Positions 45,078-56,400 of a stretch of 64,000 nucleotides of DNA are shown here, piece after piece; positions within the stretch are counted from its first letter, which is position 1; each line of letters opens with the position of its first letter. Position numbers and translations under genes: made by a program. This DNA is from Branchiostoma lanceolatum (Eukaryota; Chordata; Leptocardii; Amphioxiformes; Branchiostomatidae), in assembly GCF_035083965.1 (NCBI RefSeq), contig NC_089726.1, forward strand, positions 12,777,501-12,841,500. The letters run 5' to 3'. The notes below the pieces were generated by a model that was not told the origin of the DNA, did not search any database, and saw nothing but the letters and a program-made list of their open reading frames with translations.

Positions 45078-48000
45078 TCACTCGGTCTTTTCTCTCTCCT
45101 TTCGGAGACGGTACCGCTTGGCGAGTTTCTCGATAACTGTCTGTTGAAACACATAGATTGTATTTAAAAAAGCTTTAATAGACTATTGGCTGGAAAAATT
45201 ACTCAAAAAGTAAGACTAAAGCAGTTGTTTAAAAGGTAACGTTATATATATACATTTCACTTAGAAAATCTAGAAGACTAGTATCCAACTTCAATTTCTG
45301 ACCACCCTAATTAAATCAGGACCCCTATCGCTCCCGTTACATCGCTCGCGAAAGGGGCCCTGATAAAACCGCCGCCAGACATGGTTCTGGCGACGTCACC
45401 ACCAAAACAGCTTTAATTAGCCAATCAGAGGGGTCTGCTTCCCCTCATCGGAAGCAAATGCGCAAAGAACGCTGGGAAGCTATCAACCAATCAGGTTACG
45501 TGTTACATCGTTGCTTTGGTTACTCAAAATAAATGGCAGCCGATAGTTTCCTTCAGCTGTGGACCCATGTCTGGCGGCGGTTATCAGGGCTCCTTTCGCG
45601 AGCAATATAACGTGGAGCGATAGGGGTCCTGATTTAATGAGGGTGTTTCTGACGAGAACGAATATTACGTGAAAAATGCATTTCATAACTAATCGATTTG
45701 TAGACATATCAATGGTAAATCTATACTTACTTTGTATTTTTGGTGTGCGCTGGGCCTTGACAGTGCCACCTGTAGAAGTAAAACATCAAAAAGTTATATT
45801 TGCTGTGATGACAACTGAGTAAAAGATATATAAAAACATTTTCAGGACATACAATGCATTGCATTATGAGAAGTGTTACCCAGTCTTTACTCCTTTGACA
45901 GAGAACGACGCCTTAAATTGCCACATGCATGTACAAAATATGTATCAAAGAAGTTTACGACGACTGTGATTTATGACTTTTCGTGCTCACCTCCGAACTG
46001 CCGCACGGTGACGAACAGAAGAGGCAGATCAGACCAGTTTTCAGCATCATGAGTAGATTGAAGGGTGGTGGAAGCGAAAGGTTTCCTCTCTTGACGGCAA
46101 ACGTGTCACTAACAGAGATGTACGTCCACTCCTGGTTTTTGTTGTCCTGTGGATATGATTGAGAAAGAAATAGTGGAGAAATTCATATACACATAGTATA
46201 GTAGCAGGTCAAGAAAGCTAGTGACATGAATGAAGACATCCTTGTGCTTTGCAAACAAACAAACAAACAAACAAACAAACAAACACACACATACACACAC
46301 ACACAGGCAAGTCAAAACAACCGTCAGTCCCTTGCGATACAAATGACAGCAAAACCAGCACCTCAGTCATCTGGTAGGACGTGCTCATGATGGCTATCAG
46401 CAGGTTGAGAAGTACAAGTACTGCCACCACTTGAAACAGCCCAAACATGGCCGTCCCCACCACCTCGGTAAAGACTGGCCGGTCCTGGATCTGCAGCGCC
46501 TCCTCCGGGCTGGGGCCGGGTTTCAGCTGCAGCATGGAGAGATCACTCATGCCGAACTCCGCCCAGAACAGGGTCAGAATCGTACTGGAGAGGCTGCGTG
46601 ACAAGAACATGACCGTCAGAAACGTAAAGTAACATCACTGGGATGATACCATACAGATACTGAGAGAAGCACTACAGGGAGGCAGCGGTAAACGACATGT
46701 ATGGTCGTGAACGAAAACAGTTCACAATAGATGAGTAATACTCACGTGCCGTAACCATGAGCTTTAGAGCAGTCAATGTTCTTCAGGTTTGTCTGATGAT
46801 ACTTTTCGCAGAGGTAGTTGTGCACAGACCCATAGAACCAGTAGAGTTGGTTGAAACCGCAGGCAAACGCGAGATCCACGAGCGCGAGGAAAATGACGAA
46901 CTTGATGATGTCCATCACCATCCGGCCGAAGGAGATCTGGAGAGTCCCCAGATTACGTGACATGCGCAAAAAGCACATCGCGCGTAGAAACATATCCAGG
47001 GTAAAGATGGCGTACACGGCATCGGCCACCATAACTGGCTGGAAACTGTTCCATTTAGCTCTGGCTGCCCAGTCCAGGGACATATCATGGCCATCCCACT
47101 ACATAGAACAACAAAAGTCCCTCAGTTTGTTGTGATAAGAAACAGTTATTTTGAAACACATACACTACTTCAATGACCACTTCACATCGGTTTGAAATAT
47201 CAAGCTGACTTCAAGTTAACCGATGGCAGTACAAGAACATTACGTAATGTGAGTAAAATGGATTTACCATAACATTTCTCACCTGCAAAATGGCCAGACA
47301 TCGCAAAGTGACATAAGTAGTGTAGAGTGCAACGGCCATGAAGTCAAGCAGATTCCAGAAGCTTTTGAAGTACAGAGAGAGTCCTCGGTACCAAACTGTT
47401 TTGATTTGCTCAACGAAGAATCCTAGAATGATGGCGAATGTTACATGTATATCACTTCCTGTAGACATTACTTAGTATAGTGCTGTCACGGTTCTTCAAT
47501 ACCACTTCGATTTTCGTACAGATGAGTAAGACATAATTCAGAGCTACCCATATTCTCTTTACGCGTGGCAAAGTTTGCTCAACAGTGAAACATACAAGTG
47601 ACCTCTGTCATTGATACAGTCTACAAGTGGGCAAATTGACATGAGTACACTTGAAATCTCCTAGCACTAAATGGATGGGATTAATTTTTTGACCCTCCCG
47701 TATCAGACCATTTAATGGTTTGTACCATTCAGTGTTGTGATCTTCTTGTGAAATTGAAAAAGAAAAAAAGGACCACTTGGATGGGCAGAAATTTCAATAA
47801 TTTTAATTCCATGCTAATATGTGTCGTTTCCTATATCATAGATGACTCCATTTTCCCAGAATATTTCGTTACATCCCTAGTCAGAAATGCTTCCTACCAG
47901 ACATCCATAGGAAGATGAAAGCTTGTGTCCAGGATAGTTGTAACCCAGAGGTCGGGATATTCTGCACCATCCTGTGTATCTCCTCGCTGCTCACCCGGTA

Positions 48001-49336
48001 CATCTGTGCATCTACAATCAGGATAATGAGCAACTCCAGCAGGGAAAATAACCAGCACATCCCACGGATTACTGGGGTCTTCATGACTCTCCCCGGCTAG
48101 AATGACAATAACATTTTTTCCATTAAACTAATGGTACTGTCTCCATTATGCTATTGAATCACTTTATAGATAGAAACAATTGACAAGCGCATGAAAAAAC
48201 ACGCCACCTCACGTACCTTTGTATTCGGTGCCAAAATGTGCAGAATAATCAGAAATGGATGAAATATGGCGATTGTTAAGATGAACAGCATCATCTGCCA
48301 AATATCCCACTGCTGCAGCTTGCTGCTGTCTAGAAGTTCGTGTATTTCCCCAGCGCTCAATTTAGTTGCATACTCGAAGCTCAGGGCATGAGAGGCAAAC
48401 TGGGAAAAAAATGCAAAGGATTAATTTGAATAGTCAACAGCGTAGCCGGAGATAAAGCCAGGCTTGTTCTGAAAGAGAAAATACCTACCTTCTTCTGCTT
48501 CATTTCAACTGCCGTCTCCAACGTTCCCCGCAAATCTTTGTCAGTAGCCTCTCCATTGTTAAACCCGAGAACGGTATCTAGCTCATCCGAGTCTCGCACC
48601 TCATCCAGCAACTCACAGGCAAACATCTCACACTGGTCCGCCAGCTCCTCCAGCTCAGCTCGGTAGTTCTCCCGCTTCCAGCAGGCATCCCGCAGAGCTC
48701 TGGCCGTCCGGAAACATGTCCGGAACGGGTCGGGGCTGGTTAGTAAGATGAGGGAAGGGCTACAGACGGCTCGGTAAGCTGTGAGCCAGGCGCGGGAGGC
48801 TTGAACAGTTCTCCACTGATATTCATCTGGTGATGGGACGGGAAAGCCACGGTCCAACAGGAGTTTGAGGATGTCAAAGTTGTTCCGAATGGCGGCCATC
48901 TTCACTGGAGTCATGTCAGGGTGGAAGGCAAAGTTCTCCATCTGAAGAGGTCAAGGAGACAGAATGATCATAGTGAGTTAGTGATGTCTCAGTAATTCTG
49001 GGACACGCATAGAGAGGTAAAGATACAAACACTGACACACAGACAGGCAGGTGCGCGCGCGCACACACAGGGGCAAACACACACACACACACTCACACAC
49101 ACACAGGCACACACACACACACACACACTCACACACACACAGGCACACACACGGAGGTACACGGACACGGAGGCACACGCACACAGAGGCTCATGCACAC
49201 AAATACACACATACACACGCACACACACACAGACACACACGCACACACACACACAGGTACACAAACACACGCACAAACACACGTACACAGGCACACACAC
49301 ACGGAGGCACACGCACACAGAGGCTCATGCACACAA

Positions 49337-49371
<35 letters not shown>

Positions 49372-50211
49372 CACACGCACATACACCATCCTCGTCCACC
49401 AGGACCTTTCCGCTCTACGTTACATCGCTCGCGGAAAAGGCCCTGGTAACACGGGATGGCATCCATGGTTTTTGCAGGTCGACGAGACTTGCTGATGAAT
49501 AATTAATGAGCTAATCCTTATTTGGGACAAACGGCAGTTGTAGCTAATGAATAGTTAATGAGCTAACCCTTATTTGGGACAAACGGCAGTTGTAGCTCAT
49601 AAATAATTAATGAGCTAGCCGTAACACGTAACCTGATTGGTTGATAGCTTCCCAGCGTTCTTTGCGCGTTTGCTTCCGATGAGTGGAAGCAAATGGGTTT
49701 TAACCCCTCTGATTGGCTGAAGCTGTTTTGGAGGCTCGACCTGCAAAAACCATGGATGCCATCCCGTGTTACCAGGGCCTTTTCCGCGAGCGATGTAACG
49801 TAGAGCGGAAAGGTCCTGGTGGACGAGGATGACATACACATACACATAGAGACACACAAAGAGAGAAAAACATACAATGTGAATTCTAACCTCTAAGCTT
49901 CCAGGGTGTTCTTCATTTTCTGATGTGCCCCTGTCCAGGAGAAGCTCTACAGCTTCTATGTTCTCCCTGTCAATCGCGTAGAGCAGAGCCCGGCCAGCAG
50001 GTACTCCGTGGTCCAGGAGCATTTCAGCCGCCTCTAGCGACCCGTTATCCACGCCGACCTCCACCGCCGTCCGCCCAAACTCGTCACGGAAACGGGTTAT
50101 GTCATTGGTTATGTTGGGATTGAAGTCAACGTCAGCAATTAACGCTGCTAAATCATCAACAGCGTTATTGCGAACCGCGGACAAAAGAGCTCGCTCCATC
50201 TGCTGTGCCAT
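45078..50211 (-). CDS. TRPC-like cation channel, paralog C (10 coding exons, 712 aa)
   Basis: Exons in transcript order: 50211-49891, 48941-48489, 48399-48217, 48096-47898, 47422-47283, 47098-46746, 46593-46362, 46146-45991, 45769-45731, 45140-45078 (TGA). All introns are GT-AG and in frame. N-terminal ankyrin repeats ([35 protein letters not shown]) and a TRP_2 region precede the channel core. Pore: [15 protein letters not shown]6: [17 protein letters not shown]. The TRP region has QEWTYI...LPPPFN and the tail ends [12 protein letters not shown]. Exon 9 is only 13 codons, against 20 in A and B, which with the sequence groups C with D. The start [10 protein letters not shown] matches [10 protein letters not shown] of D. 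Introns 1 and 9 each hold an insertion of the same MITE family. Likely a plasma-membrane channel subunit able to co-assemble with its paralogs (inference). Confidence 0.9.
45303..45645 (+). mobile_element. MITE-like element with long inverted ends (family 2), TRPC-C intron 9
   Basis: The left end 'caccctaattaaatcaggac..ctatcgctc..gttacatcgctcgcgaaaggggccctgat' is the reverse complement of the right end '..atcagggctcctttcgcgagcaatataacg..gagcgataggggtcctgatttaatgagggtg'. The arms are about 80-100 bases. The core contains 'gcttcc..tcatcggaagcaaatgcgcaaagaacgctgggaagct', shared in inverted orientation with 49387-49831. There is no coding capacity. Confidence 0.88.
46254..46305. repeat. (CAAA)n/(CA)n microsatellite, TRPC-C intron 7
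   Basis: 'caaacaaacaaac...cacacacacacagg'. It occupies the same intron as the long pure (CA)n tract of TRPC-D (53363-53440), so the microsatellite pre-dates the duplication and has evolved differently in the two copies. Confidence 0.95.
47564..47800. repeat. Copy of a TRPC 5'-flank segment inside TRPC-C intron 4
   Basis: About 235 bases ('acaagtgacctctgtcattgatac..gtctacaagtgggcaaattgac...gaaattgaaaaagaaaaaaaggacca') align with the 5' flanks of genes C (50606-50830) and D (59750-59990). In both flanks the motif reads TGACGTCT (CRE-like), while the intronic copy has TGACCTCT. It is probably a displaced duplicate of the promoter-proximal region. Confidence 0.8.
49060..49386. repeat. CA-rich simple-sequence tract, TRPC-C intron 1
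   Basis: Over 300 bases of (CA)n broken by 'cacacggaggcacacgcacac' and 'gaggctcatgcacacaaatac' phrases, which themselves repeat (49180-49215 and 49300-49350). TRPC-D intron 1 has a shorter relative at 58830-58975. Open frames here encode only Thr/His or Cys/Val runs and are spurious. Confidence 0.95.
49387..49831 (-). mobile_element. MITE-like element with ~95-bp inverted ends (family 2), TRPC-C intron 1
   Basis: 49387-49485 ('catcctcgtccaccagg..ccgctctacgttacatcgctcgcgg..') and 49737-49831 ('..ccgcgagcgatgtaacgtagagcgg..cctggtggacgaggatg') are almost perfect reverse complements. Inside are two tandem copies of 'aattaatgagctaa(c/t)cc..tatttgggacaaacggcagttgtagct' and the family core 'gcttcccagcgttctttgcgc..gcttccgatgagtggaagc'. 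TRPC-D intron 1 lacks it, so insertion followed the C/D duplication. Confidence 0.92.
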
Positions 50212-50605
50212 TTTGTGAATGAAAGAAATTGTATGGGGCAGCTGCAGGTAGACAGGGCAGAAATATTACCGTGTCAACATTTACGTGTACTGAGGAACGT
50301 TTGTTTAAACAATGACCTGTGGTGTAACATGTGCAACCGTTCTCTCGATCAAGTTTCGACCAGTTAATGTTTACCTATTTGAAAAGTGTACAAATAAAAC
50401 CTTCATTGACAACACATACAGAGCATATAAAGTATTTCTATGTAACTCTTGTAGATATCCGTACCCCTTATCCCCTCAAAATGCGTTTCTGTTTAACACA
50501 AATCTCTAATACGTATTATATAACTGTATGTATGTAAGTAGAGTTTTACCAAGATGCAGATGGTCCGTGTCCTGTTGTCCTCCTCGCACAATGTTGATTC
50601 GCGTG

Positions 50606-50830
50606 GCCAGGTTTGCAGAACAGTGAATCACACAAGTGACGTCTGTCATTAATACTGTCTACAAGTGGGCAAATTGACCCGAGTACAATTGAAATCTCCT
50701 AGCACCAAATGGAAGGGATCTAATTGCTTGATCCTCCCGAGTCAGACTAGTCAATGGTTTGTATCATTCAGAGTTATCTACTTGTGAAATTGAAGAAGAA
50801 AATAGGACCAATTGGATCGGCAGAAATTAT
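50606..50830 (-). promoter_or_regulatory. Conserved 5'-flank segment of TRPC-C with CRE-like TGACGTCT
   Basis: About 400 bases before the TRPC-C start codon. It is shared with the TRPC-D flank (59750-59990) and carries 'caagtgacgtctg' plus 'gtgggcaaattgacc'. TGACGTCT is one base from the palindromic CRE TGACGTCA. Shared ancestry by duplication alone could explain the similarity, so regulatory function is only suggested. Confidence 0.35.
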
Positions 50831-52328
50831 GATAAGTTTAAGATGACAGGGGGGAGGTATGAAAATACTATCCAATTCTACGTCTCATCAGATCATGTTC
50901 ACAACAACCAGTTATCACGGCCAGTTGGTCATTTAGCCTCGTTAAAAAAACTTACAGCCCAACCTGGAAAACTATATAGAGAGGCGCAACGCTCCCTTTG
51001 GAAACATACAGAACTGAGTAAGCAACTTACGGCGAAATCAGGGCAACGAGATTGTGGATCAAGCAGTTTTGCTGTGTTCGTCTAAGCATATACTACTACT
51101 GTAGACATGGTACAATATTTCTTATCGGGCCCTACCCTTTGTCATTATTAATTCATTGGGTTTTATCAAGGTAATAAGATCACCCTGCTATCCATCACAG
51201 GATAAAGGCCATGTTGGAAGTCGATATTGCGCAACCAATTTCAGCAAGTGAGGCGTAAGGAATCAAACCGATTCACAATGAAGACACTGATGTATTGTCA
51301 ATGTACTCGGACCAGAGTTCACCATACCAATTCATCCAGAAATGAAAAAAAGTCATTGACTAGTTTCATCACTATTAGCAGCAAGCATTTAGCTGTTACC
51401 AAAGACACTTTATTTTTCAATATCAACTTTCAAGTTTAAGTGAACATAACATTATGTGTATCATCTAACGAGAATGAATGAGTCACACAATTCCAACTAT
51501 TCCATGAATAGAGAAATGAATGGACTTAAGTCTGTGAAAAACAGTGGGTGGCTTGATGAAATAATACTTGCCAACCATCTGTTCAACTTGAAATTTCCTC
51601 ATCAAAATGATACAAGCAAACATTGCTGATGTGTATGCCATGATCATTAACTTCAGTACTTCTAGCTGTACCCACATTTGCACTATACGTAAAACAAACA
51701 TAATATTATACATGAACAACAGGTCAACTGTAAGGCAAATATTTAATGAGACTGTTCTATTGGCAATAATCAGGTCGACCTCATTGGTCTGCACAAATAG
51801 GTCAGCAGCCAATCATGGCCCTTTTTAGATGTTAATCCAAGAATCTATCCAAACGCCTTGTTTACACGTATCTTCATAGAACTTCTATACATAATAATTG
51901 CCAAGATTATGGCACGTTAGCAAAAGTGATCAACATATACATGGCAGGTGCTACCACTGCGATCAATACTAGCTCGGAAATCCAAAGTGATTTATGACTA
52001 ATACAATGTGCCAGTATCTCAAACCTACTAAGATGTCAACAAACCTTACAAACTTACAGCTCTATTGTCATCTATACAAGGTACAATGAGATGGAAGGAA
52101 AGTTCATTTCAATACTACATGTACGTCGCGTAAAACCTCAGAGCAGGTGGCCAGGATCTGATCTTAGGTTTCAATATATCTAAGATTCCATGTCTGGTAA
52201 CAAGACATTGCTAACGGACATTACAGCGCAACACAGCTGGACCAAACAACAATCAGTTAATTCGGATTCCCTTTATAATTTCTTCGTAGAAGTGGACAAG
52301 TTTAGGCCACTCAATCGGAACCTATCGC

Positions 52329-52334
52329 TTTATT
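52329..52334 (-). terminator. Candidate poly(A) signal (AATAAA) of TRPC-D
   Basis: The minus strand reads AATAAA about 170 bases beyond the TRPC-D stop codon, a plausible distance for a short 3' UTR. The motif is common in AT-rich sequence, so this is tentative. Confidence 0.35.
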
Positions 52335-52504
52335 GATTATTTGTGGGAAGTTCAATCTACTGCAACAAGTAACGGATACAAGCAGTTAGTACCATTTACT
52401 CCGTTTATCGATGAATATAGTGACTTATGCATATAAAACAAGATCGTAGTTGCCAGAAACATCCAAGACATCGAGCACTGTTGTCTGATCTCTTTTGACG
52501 AATC

Positions 52505-53359
52505 TCACTCGGTCTTTTCTCTCTCCTTTCGGAGACGGTACCGCTTGACAAGTTTGTCGATCACTTCCTGTTGAAACACACAGATTGACTTTAGAGCAAG
52601 TGTCCAACTAACCTCAACTTCTTGCGAGAGCGAATAGATATCAACGGTACATACAAAAGAATGCATAGTCATAACTGAAATCGGTTTGGAGAAATATGAA
52701 TAGTAATTTATACTCACTTGGTATTTTTCGTGTTCACTGGGCCTTGGCAGCTTGAACTATGGAAGTAAAACAAAATACAACTGTACTTACAGACATCTTT
52801 GAGGTCATGACAAAAATGGAAACCAATTACATTAGTCATTACATGACTTCATTTTCAAGAATCATAATAAGGAGTTTCGGGAATCAAACACTCCCTTGAC
52901 TGATGAGAACATAGGAATAGTGCAATTGATGGACCAATACATTTGCAAAACGTATTCAAAACGATTAAGGTTCAATATCGACTACTTAGTGATAACAGAT
53001 TCGTGCTGACCTTCGTACTGACACACGAGGATGAAGAGAAGAGGCAGACGAGACCAGTTTTCAGCATCATCAAGAGATTGAAGGGTGGTGGAAGCGAAAG
53101 GTTTCCTCTCATGACGGAAAGTGTGTCGCTGACAAAGCTGTACGCCCACTCCTGGTCTTTGTTGTCCTGTAGATGATACAATTTAGGACAAAGAATGTCC
53201 ACGTGAAACTTTGATTTAGACAGTAGCAGGTGCGGAAAGCTAGCGGTATGCGTAAAGGCATTCATGTATGTGTGCTTTTGACCCTTCCAATCCCGTTCGT
53301 GAACACACAAAGGCATATAGACAGAAACACGCTAGTACACACCCACAAATACGCACCCA

Positions 53360-53442
<83 letters not shown>

Positions 53443-56400
53443 AGGTAATGAAACCAGCACCTCAGTCATCTGGTAGGACGTGCTCATGATGGCTATCAAC
53501 AGGTTGAGAAGTACAAGTACTGCCACCACTTGATACATCCCAAACATGGCCGTCCCCACCACCTCGGTAAAGACTGGCCGGTCCCGGATCTGCAGCGCCT
53601 CCTCCGGGCTGGGGCCGGGTTTCAGCTGCAGCATGGAGAGATCACTCATGCCGAACTCCGCCCAGAACAGGGTCAGAATCGTACTGGAGAGGCTGCGTGA
53701 CAAGAACATGACCGTCAGAAACGTAAAGTAACGTCACTGGGATGATACCATACAGATACTGAGAGAAGCACTACAGGGAGGCAGCGGTATACGACATGTA
53801 TGGTCGTGAAAGAAAACAATTCAAACTAGAGTTCCACGAACACATTATCTTCGCCAAATAACCAAGGCTTATTATGGAGAGTGCTTGATATTTACGCGCT
53901 TATCACCACCTGCAAATTTGATCATGCACCAGACCATTTGGAAGTTATGATGTGTCGAATGAGTCCAGTCTAGATGTGGTTAAAAATCATTTGGTGGTAC
54001 AGGACGGTGTCATTTTCATTTGTCAATAGTTTCATCAGGTTGGTCAATCAATGGTTATGGTTATCATATGTGTAGAGTTGAAAGTGATGATGAAATGGTA
54101 CAGTCAATATATATGAATAGAATAAATCTTTATTCCATATCATACACATTTGAAAGACATAATATCAAAATATCATAAATTCATAAATTCATAATATCAA
54201 AATATCATGATATCATGATATCATATTATCATATTATCATATTATCATATCATCATATCATCATAATATCATAATATCATAATATCATATTATCATATTA
54301 TCATATTATCATAATATCATAATATCATAATATCATAATATCATAATATCATAATATCATGATATCATGATATCATAATATCATAATATCATAATATCAT
54401 AATATCATAATATCATAATATCATAATATCATAATATCATAATATCATAATATCATAATATCATAATATCATAATATCATAATATCATAATATCATAATA
54501 TCATAATATCATAATATCATAATATCATAATATCATAATATCATAATATCATAATATCATTGTGGGAGGAGCTTCCCTATTTTCGCATAGAAAGGCCATG
54601 GAGGGGAGTTCAGTCAGGTCATGATGGGTAGCATGGGTCTGTTTTAAAGATGATCCTGATTTTGAGGATGTTTATGTCACTATCTGCGAAAGAACCTTTT
54701 CTTAATCTCATCTACGAAGGACTGTGGTCCACATCCAGTGTGGTACAACTGCATTTTACAAACCACATAATATCCACATAAAACCACAAAACCACATAAA
54801 AATAATGCCTTCTGTAGTGCCTGCTGCTTGCACATTTCCTTATATTCATCGTTTTGACTTGTCCCGCACAGGGCCAGACCTTTCCTGTGTTTGTTGATAT
54901 AAGCTCCGTCCCAGCGGGAGTGTAGTTTGGCCGGTGGTTTTTGAGGTCACCAGAGAGCATCAATCTAATTTGCACAGGCCTACTGACAAGCAGACCTATA
55001 GGTCGACAAAAGGTACTTAAAAATGTAATTATAAACAAGCCTATTCCACCACTTCATTAGACCCTGATTACAATTTCATACGTCTTTATTTGTTAATCAT
55101 TACCTCAATAACCTACCTGTCCAAAACAATGCAAATTCATCAAACCCTACCCGAGTTATTCGCCTCCAAAGGTAACATAAAAAAAGCCCACTGCAGTTCT
55201 AAGCAAGCCACTAGGGGGTCTAAACTTACATCACTTACTCCCTGCCCCAAGAGCTGTACACCACTTAAAAATCGTTACCATACACCTTTCTCACGCGGCG
55301 GACATGACAGAATGAAGACGAGGCCAATGAAGCAAAGACACAAAAATGATGTACAGATTTAGTTTTCCTCCAAAATCACATTAAGTTTTAAAATATGATG
55401 TCCAAGTATCACTATCATAACTAATGTAATGCACAAAAAAGATGCAGCAATTTCGAGCTTTATTGACCGATCCCATTGTCCCCGCCCTCCTCCGTCAAAA
55501 CGTAGAAATGCAAAATAAAAACATAGAAATGCAAATATTTGACGGTCATGCAGTCACTTCCTCATTGGTCGATTCTCTAATCATCAGGTAATCATTGGCT
55601 AAACTGCTAATTGTGATTGACAGTTAGGATCGGTCTATTGTTTGCCACAAGGGCCTCGTTTTCATTCTATCATGTCCGCCGCGTGAGAAAGGTCTATAGC
55701 ACTTGTATGAAATTTGACTACAAGCTTTCGGCGAATTTATCAACTTCATTTATTATGCAAATTATAGTCTTATTTGCATGACAAGTATTAGGTTATGTAA
55801 AGCATCACCGAAACTATCCACATGCCATAAATTATGATAATCCGTCAATCCCTGCTGGAGTTATTCGTCTCCAAATGTATCAACAAAAACGCCAACTGCA
55901 GTTCCAAACGAGCAACTAGGGGGCCTTAATTCCCACCACTCACTTGCCGTCCCAGAAGCTATATACTACCAAAAAATCATGAACCTGACGCCTCCAGAAA
56001 ATTTGGCCTCAAACGTTGAAGCTCCGCTGCAGTACCTCAAATACCCGATAGGAGGCGCATTATCGAACTTGACCTTCCTCTTTGACATCACTACCTATCC
56101 ACGAAATATCATGCAAAACCACCAATAGCTCCTCGAATTATGCTGGCGACATACAAACTCTCACACACACAAAGCCTGCTGCAGTTCTGTAGGAAAGCGC
56201 CAAATAAATCATTTTCAAACCTGACCTCCGTTCCCACAATCTCTTCCAAACTACCAAAAATCATTGAGATCCATCAACGTTTCCGTCACTTTTTTTGCCT
56301 ACATACAAACACAGAAAAATTAAAAGTCCGCTGCATTATTGTTGGAAAACGCCAGGTGAACGATTTTTGAACTTGACCTTCCTTTGCACAACCACTACAC

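Larger units (their letters stand above)
44500..51950. repeat. Segmental duplication, copy carrying TRPC-C
   Basis: Gene C with its flanks matches gene D with its flanks (51930-61080). Shared non-coding landmarks include the 3' flank ('gactaatataatacgacaatagcg' against 'gactaatacaatgtgcc'), the 5' flank ('gataaaggccatgttgg', 'tcattattaattcattgggtttta') and the outer end ('gcagccaatcatggccctttttagatgttaatccaagaatctatc' at ~51805 and ~60940). The two units abut, so this is a head-to-tail tandem duplication. Confidence 0.85.

Noticed and set aside
49051-49495. Open frames encoding Thr/His or Cys/Val repeats (also at 53230-53489 and 58725-59027)
   Set aside because: They are translations of (CA)n microsatellites within introns 1 and 7 of the TRPC genes.
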